NCBI GenBank assembly: GCA_947247005.1
Contig: OX365952.1
Coordinates: forward strand, 5,416,501-5,480,500
DNA length: 64,000 bases
Direction: 5' to 3'
Origin: Spisula solida
Lineage: Eukaryota; Mollusca; Bivalvia; Venerida; Mactridae
Below, one piece after another: positions 51,144 to 61,100 of this stretch (positions within the stretch are counted from its first letter, which is position 1; each line of letters starts with the position of its first letter). The notes under the pieces were generated by a model that searched no databases, was not told where the DNA came from, and was given only the letters and a program-made list of their open reading frames with translations. The translations under genes and the position numbers were made by a program.

Positions 51144-52133
51144 TCAATAGCAATCTAGTGTGATACTAGTGCCACACAATTGTTCAATATTCAATAACTT
51201 GCAAAAATATATACTGCATAAACAATACCACGAGCCATGATTTAAACAGTACGATTCCACGATCAATATTAGAGGATCAGGGGTTGTTAATACAGCAGTT
51301 GTTGTGAAAGTCGACGAGGATGTAGTTGTCGTCGTCAGTAAAGTTGTGGTCGTCGGTGAAGTTTGCGTCGTCGGTGTAGTTGTCGTCGTCAGTGTAGTTG
51401 TCGTCGTCGGTGTAGTTGTCGTAGTCGGTGTAGTTGTCGTCGTCAGTGTAGTTGTCGTCGTCGGTGTAGTTGTTGTCGTCGGTGAAGTTGTGGTCGTCGG
51501 TGTAGTTGTCGTCGTCGGTGAAGTTGTGGTCGTCGGTGAAGTTGTCGTCGTCTGTGAAGTTATCGTCGTGGATGTAGTTGTTGTCGGTGAAGTTATCGTC
51601 GTCGGTGTAGTTGTTGTTGTCGGTGAAGTTGTCGTCGTCGGTGTAGTTGTTGTCGTCGGTGTAGTTATCGTAGCCGGTGTAGTTGTTGTCGTCGGTGTAG
51701 TTATCGTAGTCGGTGAAGTTGTGGTCGTCGGTGAAGTTTGCGTCGTCGGTGTAGTTGTCGTCGTCAATGTAGTTGTCGTCGTCAGTGTAGTTGTCGTCGT
51801 CGGTGTAGTTGTCGTAGTCGGTGTAGTTGTCGTCGTCAGTGTAGTTGTCGTCGTCGGTGTAGTTGTCGTAGTCGGTGAAGTTGTCGTCGTCGGTGAAGTT
51901 GTCGTCGTCGGTGAAGTTGTCGTCGTCGGTGTAGTTGTCGTCGTCGGTGTAGTTGTCGTCGTCAGTGTAGTTGTCGTCGTCGGTGAAGTTGTTGTCGTCG
52001 GTGAAGTTGTCGTCGTCGGTGTAGTTGTCGACGTCGGTGTAGTTATCGTCGTCGGTGTAGTTGTTGTGGTTGCTGGTGTTGTTGAGGTTGATGTGGTCGT
52101 TCTTGTGTCTTCCCCACATATTCCAAATATACA
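51144..52133 (-). CDS. terminal exon: cysteine-rich end, threonine mucin repeats, six-Cys tail
   Basis: This 990-bp phase-0 terminal exon follows acceptor AATATTTCAG. It opens with CIFGICGEDTR, closing the cysteine-rich domain, then TTTSTSTTPATT and about 43 tandem hexapeptides of the type TTTTTP, TTTTSP and TTITTP. It ends with about 40 residues containing six cysteines (YCLNHGSWYCLC onward, last residues LDCY) and a stop. The Thr/Pro/Ser tail is expected to be densely O-glycosylated. The acceptor phase chooses this Thr frame: the two other frames through the repeat (Asn-Tyr-Thr-Asp on the same strand, poly-Val on the plus strand) are open only because the 18-bp unit lacks stops. I do not recognise the six-cysteine tail. 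Confidence 0.88.
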   Translation of the reverse strand, partial: CIFGICGEDTRTTTSTSTTPATTTTTPTTITTPTSTTTPTTTTSPTTTTSPTTTTTLTTTTTPTTTTTPTTTTSPTTTTSPTTTTSPTTTTTPTTTTTLTTTTTPTTTTTPTTTTTLTTTTTLTTTTTPTTQTSPTTTTSPTTITTPTTTTTPATITTPTTTTTPTTTTSPTTTTTPTTITSPTTTTSTTITSQTTTTSPTTTTSPTTTTTPTTTTSPTTTTTPTTTTTLTTTTTPTTTTTPTTTTTLTTTTTPTTQTSPTTTTLLTTTTTSSSTFTTTAVLTTPDPLILIVESYCLNHGSWYCLCSIYFCKLLNIEQLCGTSITLDCY

Positions 52134-55100
52134 CTGAAATATTATTTATAAACAAATAGCGAAAAGGCAAACCCTTAATACATGTATAAGCAATCACAAT
52201 TACCCTTGTTTTCAGAGACAAATATACAATTTTGGACAAACAACTGTTAAACACGAAGTAAACCCCGTCGGTGGTCGTATCTTTATCACCATTTGAGTTA
52301 TACATTGTATATCTTATTACGGTTTGAAAAAGATAATATAACAAATCAGACAGGAGTAGCAGAGTACGAAATGTATAACAAAGAACACTCTACATCAAAA
52401 TGACTAATACAAAGTTTGAAATTCATATATTCGTGTAGATGTATTACTTTTCGGCCACCTTTGGGTAAAACCTACCGTCTCCTCGATAGCCTGATGGCTG
52501 AGCGTTTGTTTCAAGTGCGGGAGGTCTCATGTTCGATCCAAAGCAGCGTTAAACCAAAGTCGTTATAACAATGGTACCAGTAAGTCCCTTGCTAGACGCT
52601 CAGCAAAAAAGGGAAACAGTCTTCTTTTCTCCCATATCCTCATGGCGATAGATAACTTTCGAATGAGGTGTTGAGAATTATTAAATAAGTCGAAAAACTG
52701 GTTTCACAATCGACCAACAAGTATAAATATAAACTTTAAACCTACTGAAGAAAGGAATACTGACCATTTTGTTAGTACCGCATGGGGTGCCGGTGAATGG
52801 TATTGTTCGTCTATATCGACTGCACGCGTTGTCTTCGTACACCGTCACACAGGGTATACCTCGCCAGCAGATCTCACTCATAGGTATATTCTAATATATA
52901 AGAATAAGAATTTTGGTTTTATAATTACATCACAATTGTAACATGTTTTCGTGATTAATTTAAGCCTAGGTCCCACTGAGGAATTCCACATCGGCGATGT
53001 TCTCCTGATTGCTTCCGATACACCCGATTCGTCACAATTCCTTCCGATATCACAAACCTGTCTCATGACTTCACCTAAGCTTCCCCTAGACCACGATGGA
53101 CCTGTGTCCGATGTCCTGATAGCTCAATAATTTCAATCGGGAGTACATCGTCGAGGCAAAAGCTGCTCAGTGGGACCCAGCAGCTGGTTATATTGATAAG
53201 TGTGCAAAAATAAAGTTTTGCCAAAATGAAATGTTTGGTTTAATAACGAGTACGTGACCCTTTGCTGTCGACGATTTCTTTACACAGTCGTTACATGCCG
53301 CTTTCTCGGGGTTTTATCACCGTTCCACTCGTTTTATCTTGGCCAAAGTAACCGCCCTTAACATTAATCTTCGAAATATATGTCAATAGTAAAACCGGAC
53401 TGGACGGCAGAATTCACAGGAGGTGGAATGGGAGGAGGTGGAAAAACTGTCAATAAACGCTATAATTGATCAAATTAAAGAGACGAAGTTATTAACAATT
53501 AAATGTTTTCCTTTGTTGTAATAAAAATGTGTGTGCGCATGCGCGTGAATTGTTAGTAATTGGATTTCTTCACGTCCAAATGCGCTTTACATAATTTGAT
53601 AGTGCTGCAGCCACAAGGGCACAGGTGCATCCTCTACCAGTGCAGATACAGCATGATCTGACCAGAGGGACAGACTGAGAGAAATCCCCTGAAGGGAGAG
53701 ACATTAGACACAGACATTCCGATGCTGCAGAAGTGTGCCTAGCTCTTATTTCGAAAAGACAGTCTGGTTCGTTTTAATGTGCCCGGTGTATAGCACCGAT
53801 ACACATCTTCCTGGCACCTTTAGCCAGATAGTGAGCGGTCTACACGGTCATTTTAAGTCGGTCACAGATTATCCAAACCCCATACCAAGTTCCTGGTGTT
53901 ATTTCAAAGGTATTTAGCTTATGTAATAAATAGATAAATAAAAAAACTTACAGCTGGTCCACAGAACTCGGAATCTGGGCCAACAGAAAATGTACATTGT
54001 TCGTCTATACTGTATAGTTGTCCCAGATAAGTTGTACTTAGAATGTCGTTATACTCTTCCCCGTTGTAGGAATGTTCCTCTAGACATGTTAAACCTGTTC
54101 TCCTATTGACAGGAAGGCTGAAAATATGCATCAGGATACCGTTTTATCAAAGCACTTACGGAAATCTTAAAGTTACGTTTAAATTTAAATTCTCTATAAT
54201 TCTTTCACAGCTACAAAGTGGGGTAAATGGAGTTGCGTTACTGATAATGATTCAGTTAATCAACTCCTACAGACCGTATCTGTGACCAATAAGCAGTTTT
54301 TGAAGACTTATAGAGAATTTAAAGTTGAGCGTAACTACACTGATATAATGATGTAGACGTTCGATGTAGTTTCTTGTTATTCCCAATACCAGCATTTGTT
54401 ATAACTTTGTATATGAACATTGTACGAGTATGAGAGCACAGTATCATGTCAGAAACAGAAACATACAAAAATATTCAAAGGTTACCGAACTTGTTCATTA
54501 GTTATCTAGCTATCTTAAAACTAGTGTTTTCTCCAAATTTGCGTATATGTACAATGTATATAATGGCCGATAACTTCTAAACAATCTTTGATAATATAAA
54601 AGAAAAAATACTATAAATTACTCTTTATAAATGATACAGTTACTTGTGATGATACACACTCAATATAAAAAAAAATTAAACAAAATCTATTTTGGGGAGG
54701 GGAATCAAAATATCTCACCAGAAACTGAACCCTTCATTTGATTGCCACTCACACTTCTGGGTGGCGCATATAGGTTTGTCTTGACTTGTGATATGTGTGT
54801 GTTATTTGACTTGTTATAGTTGTACCCCAGTTTACCTGCTAGATAGATCCGTGTTTGCCAGATAATATGCGTTGTTTGTTGTGGAGAATTGGTCTCCGTC
54901 GACAGGTTGCTACTTGATACGGTCTTACTGAATATTCATTACTAAGTAACAATCACCATGTCGTATTAGATATGTTTGATATCTTAGTGGCAATGCACTT
55001 AACAAAACACATTATCCAAAAAAAGATAAAAAGACACATTATCAACGGAGATCATTCTTGTTTTGTCCCAAAAAAGCTGCACATGTAGCTCACAGTTAAC

Positions 55101-58100
55101 ATCATTAGCGCGATTTAAATGCATGTATATTATGTGTTAAAGAGCAAAACTTGAACGGCCCGACCTATATAAGTGAAGCTTCAAACATAGGTAAATAAAC
55201 TAGTATTTATTTAAACGACTACGCATATAACTAGTTTAGACAGATTGCGAAACAAACGTGGAATATATTAGTATCTATCCTAACACATACACGTGCAAGT
55301 TGCAACCTATCTGCTTGTCACACTAAACATGTTCGTTCATCTATAATGCAATCACGATTGAATCTTGATATTTTTTATGAATCTAAGTGGGTGTAAATGA
55401 CACTCGATCAGGAATATAAGCGAAAATAGCCTGGAGATTCCCGTGTGTTGCTTCTGAAGGTAAAAGCATGAGACAGACGAAATAAGAAACGTAGGAGAAG
55501 TTTGTGTAGTACGTGTACGTCACACTGATATACGACACACGACACACTGATATACGACACACATCACACTGATATACGACACACGTCACACTGATATACG
55601 ACACACGCCACACTGATATACGACACACGCCACACTGATATACGACACACGCCACACTGATATACGACACACGCCACACTGATATACGACACACATCACA
55701 CTAATATACGACACACGCCACACTGATATACGACACACGCCACACTAATATACGACACACGCCACACTGATATACGACACACGTCACACTGATATACGAC
55801 ACACGTCACACTGATATACGACACACGCCACACTGATATACGACACACATCACACTGATATACGACACACGCCACACTGATATACGACACACGTCACACT
55901 GATATACGACACACGTCACACTGATATACGACACACGTCACACTGATATACGACACACGTCACACTGATATACGACACACGTCACACTGATATACGACAC
56001 ACATCACACTGATATACGACACACGTCACACTGATATACGACACACATCACACTGATATACGACACACATCACACTTATATACGACACACGTCACACTGA
56101 TATACGACACACGTCACACTGATATACGACACACGCCACACTGATATACGACACACGCCACACTGATATACGACACACGTCACACTGATATACGACACAC
56201 GCCACACTGATATACGACACACATCACACTGATATACGACACACGCCACACTGATATACGACACACATCACACTGATATACGACACACGCCACACTGATA
56301 TACGACACACGTCACACTGATATACGACACACGTCACACTGATATACGACACACGTCACACTGATATACGACACACGTCACACTGATATACGACACACGC
56401 CACACTGATATACGACACACGCCACACTGATATACGACACACGTCACACTGATATACGACACACGCCACACTGATATACGACACACGTCACACTGATATA
56501 CGACACACGTCACACTGATATACGACACACGCCACACTGATATACGACACACGTCACACTGATATACGACACACGCCACACTGATATACGACACACGTCA
56601 CACTGATATACGACACACATCACACTGATATACGACACACGTCACACTGATATACGACACACGTCACACTGATATACGACACACGCCACACTGATATACG
56701 ACACACGTCACACTGATATACGACACACGCCACACTGATATACGACACACGCCACACTGATATACGACACACATCACACTGATATACGACACACGCCACA
56801 CTGATATACGACACACATCACACTGATATACGACACACGTCACACTGATATACGACACACGTCACACTGATATACGACACACATCACACTGATATACGAC
56901 ACACATCACACTGATATACGACACACGTCACACTGATATACGACACACGTCACACTGATATACGACACACGTCACACCGATAAACGACACACGTCACACT
57001 GATATACGACACACGTCACACTGATATACGACACACGCCACACTAATATACGACACACGTCACGCTGATATACGACACACGCCACACTGATATACGACAC
57101 ACGTCGATGACGAAACGCTCAAAATGTACCCTACACGCAGCCGAACACGTAAAAAAGACAATGGAGAAGTTGCGATGCGAACGTGTACGGCTTCTTGTAC
57201 TTGTAGCTACCCGAACATGTATAAGTACACGTTACAATTAAAATTGGCGTGCGAAACACAACATGCACGTGTTAAATCACATGAAAGTTGTATCATACTT
57301 TCTTCGGGAATCGATAATGAGTGTTTATATAAACTCAATGAGACGTTGGGCGATGAAATGTTTGGTTTCCCGTTCATACGCATACTTGTGTAGTGATTTT
57401 GATTATATTTTCGTCTGTCACACGTACGTTACTTGTAAAAACTACACATACCTGGATGACGAAATACTCAAAAGTAGTATTCAAGTAATCGTACAAGTTA
57501 CACGTTGAATTTTGCAACCTCTCTAATAACAAATCGATCAAGGAAGTCGTACGAAATACAAAAGGTACAAAAGCATACAAATTATAAGTACAAATCACCA
57601 GGACAAACATAGAAATAAACACGTTCAGTTTCACTACCCCCCTCCCTAATATTGAAACAGGTACATACGTGTTTATCACTGCTGCCACCTGATCTAATGA
57701 GCATGTGGATAGTTTATATGGATTCTGCGCCTTGGATACGTCATCGGGAAGGAATATGGACGTAGAGTTCATGAGATAATTCTTGTTGCAATTATTATTA
57801 CTGTTGTCATCGTGTTCAACACCCATACTGTAATAAATATTTTGAGAAACCTGTGTAGCAGTATTGAAAATGGTGATCAGAACATTTGTGAAATCGGTTA
57901 TTTGTTAAGGCCTGCGAGTATTATAAAGGGTAAACCACATTAAACTGAGGCTCATCACACTTGAACTAGCATTAGCTTGGGGTCTCATTTTAATCTGGTC
58001 AGAAAATGCATTGCACCACTGCTTTAATGCGCGTGTATAACGGTATATAGACATGTTAGTCAGTCACGTGGTCTAAGTAGACATCTCGTATCACTGATTA

Positions 58101-61100
58101 TGAGATTAGACGCTCGCTGAAGCTCGTCGTCTAAATCTTATAACCAGCGATGCTCGTTGTCTATCAAATACGTATAATGGCGTTAACACCAGTGAGCTAC
58201 AGTCGTTTAGGCAGTTCCAGATCTTAGTCAGTTATGGCCAAATGTGTTCTTAGTGATCCTAAACTGCCTAAACGACTGTAGCTATCTGACAATTGCTAGT
58301 TTTCATTGTAACATGGTTTGTATACGTTACAATTGAAGAGATGATGCAATGTGCAATGATAACTAATTGAAGGAATGGGTCTTAATTGTTTTTTTTAAAA
58401 GATAGAGGTTTGGCTATATATATACACTTCTCAAAAAAATTAAAGGAACACCATAGAGTTATCTTTGCCATGAATGAATAAATACCAGCAAAATAAATAT
58501 ATAGAATGAGTATGTGAATGTTATCTCACGAACAAACATCAACATTCTGCAACGGACGTGTACTTATTCAAAAAAGTAACGCATATTGATAAACCTATTT
58601 TTGTGTGAATAACACTGTTTTTGGTTTTCGTTGATTGTTCCATTAACACTAAAAATGCACTACACTAGTAATGTGTATGCCCCTCTATATGGTTACTGCA
58701 ATGTCTACATCGATTTGGTACGTTCTCAATCAATGTCCTTAAGTGGTTTGGGGGAATAACTATTTACTCCTACACGACTACCAGGGTCAGCCCATCAAAT
58801 GTTTTCCTTGACTTTCTTGGGTGTGTAATGCACCTGTAGGAAAAGTTCCAAACATTATCTACTGAGTTCAGATCGTGACGTAATGCGGGTCAGTCCATAC
58901 CACACATTCTGCCAATGACAAACAAGTCAAATACCACTCTAGAAGGGTGTGTGATAGTTTAAGTATACATACTAAAGATCACACGACCATGAGTACAGAC
59001 AAAAGGGTAATAAAAGGTCGTAGGGTGTTTTACCAGTACCGTAAATTCCTTAAACACCTTCTTCACAACCGATGGAGTTCCGAACGCCCACCAAAGCACA
59101 CACTTCCCCAAAACGTAACAAAGGCAATTGTAAACCCATACCATGCAACAATATTACAGTCAAATGGACCTTCCCCTGGGGTTTCCACACGCGTACACGT
59201 CTTTCATGTGCATAATAACGGAACCAGTTTTTATCGCGGAACAAAAAGTTTCTATTAAGAGCCATTTCCGAATTTGCATTGTCATGTGCACTATCAAGAC
59301 GGGCTTTTCGTTGCCTTGTGGTAAACGTGAGACGTGCAGCGATCCTCTGATGATGAGGCCACCTTCCTAACGCCCCTGGTGCAATTCTTGCTCTCAAATG
59401 CTTCCTGACAACTGTACTTAGCATAGCTACACTAAATAGAAGACAAAAACGAAATATTAACTGTCCAATTTAAGCTGTTGCGTTATTAAATTGTAACAAA
59501 GTACAGAAAGAAAATAGCCAAAAGATAGGATGGCATAGCAAATCAAAGGGTCGGAGTCCAAGGGGCAACCCAGTAACCAACATGTGTCTTAAAATCATAC
59601 TCAAACCTGATAAACATTGAATTGTTAGAATAGACTGTTTCCCTGACTTTAGATATTAACAAAAGTAGCACAATTGAAAGTGTTCCTTTAATTATTTTGA
59701 GCAGTGTATATACAAGAAATGCACGGTTGTACCAAAGGGGTATTTAGTAGCGGATTCATGATCCTCATTATACAACAATAGAAAGGATTGTCACGTGATA
59801 AAATATTTACAACAAAGAAGCTGCTGATTAGAAAAAAATCGACGTCTAAACATTGATTTGTATTATTAGAAGCAATGCACAAACAATCGTCAACTCACGT
59901 GTGCATTAATTCGTGAACAGCGATGGCGGAAACGTACGGTCCACTGAATTCTGATGTGAAGACTGACATTGTTTCATCACGATGACACAGTGCGTTAATA
60001 CCATCATAGATGTAAGCATAACCTACAGGAATGAACACTCTTTTTAAACAAGATATTTCATGAAAACGTAGACAGTACATGTCGCTGACTTAGTTTTAGA
60101 TGGTCGTAAGTACAAAATCAATATTTTGAGAAAACAAGAAAAAATTGTCTGAAAAGTCTTTACTTATGGAAAAACAAGCTTTTAAACTTCAGTTTGGTCA
60201 GCATGGCCACTTCCGTTTTTCATGAATATAGGCTCATAAGAAGCGCCTTGAAATGCAAAGTTCAAATATGCATGAGTCTTAAAGACACAATATCTCTCCC
60301 AAGACCTTTTTTTCGATCATCCAGTAAATAGACTAATTACATGGAATTGGGATATGTTTCACAAATGACCAATAATTGACGACAGAATGTTAAATAATTT
60401 ATTATATTTGTCGAAATAGTATGCCAAAAATCACATTAAGGTAATTGCTTACTCTTAGTTTTTTCTGTACAAGAGGTATCAAATACCTGATTTTTATGAA
60501 GAATACACTCATGAGAGTGATTGTGCAAACCCATAACAGTTTTGCTCGGCTAGTTTTTAAGATATTTTAAGATTTTGGGGAAACCCCCTAAATCTGATAT
60601 TTGCATTTTACCAAAACAGTTCGACATTTATTTACATGAAACTTGGCATGCACGAAATTTTGTATATACGGAATCACACGATAACGTTTGTTTTAGAATA
60701 TGCATGTTATATGTTTTTTTAAATGATATTTCAAAATATGTGTTTTTTCATTTTTAAGTTTTACGAAAAAACTTGTTGAACAACATACTGTTTTCGTACA
60801 TGCAACCAGTAGAGAAACTATAATAGAAGCTGTATCCCAAATTTCATGGCAGTTGCTCGGCTGGAATTTTTTAATTGACACTTTAGTGATTTCGGAAATG
60901 TCGAAAACCAGGAGTTTACAAAATACATCTACGTTTTGAATACGTTGTATCCGGTTTTCGCGATAATTTGTTTTTCATTTTTCATTATTTTGCATTAACT
61001 TGTCTATAATCTTACGAAATAAATGCGAAAGAACTTTCCTCTAAACTGGTCGGGATGCTTGCTATAAACAAATATTAAAACTTGAATAAAATTGTGTATG

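Noticed and set aside
51277..52344. 355-codon minus-strand frame rich in NYTDDD, and a 277-codon plus-strand poly-Val frame
   Set aside because: They are alternate frames of the 18-bp repeat. Splice phase and domain continuity support the Thr frame only.
55383..56858. Several minus-strand VSYISV/CVVYQC frames
   Set aside because: They are translations of the 22-bp minisatellite, which cycles through all three frames without stops.
55519..57104. CRISPR array
   Set aside because: The repeats are contiguous without unique spacers and the context is an animal intron.
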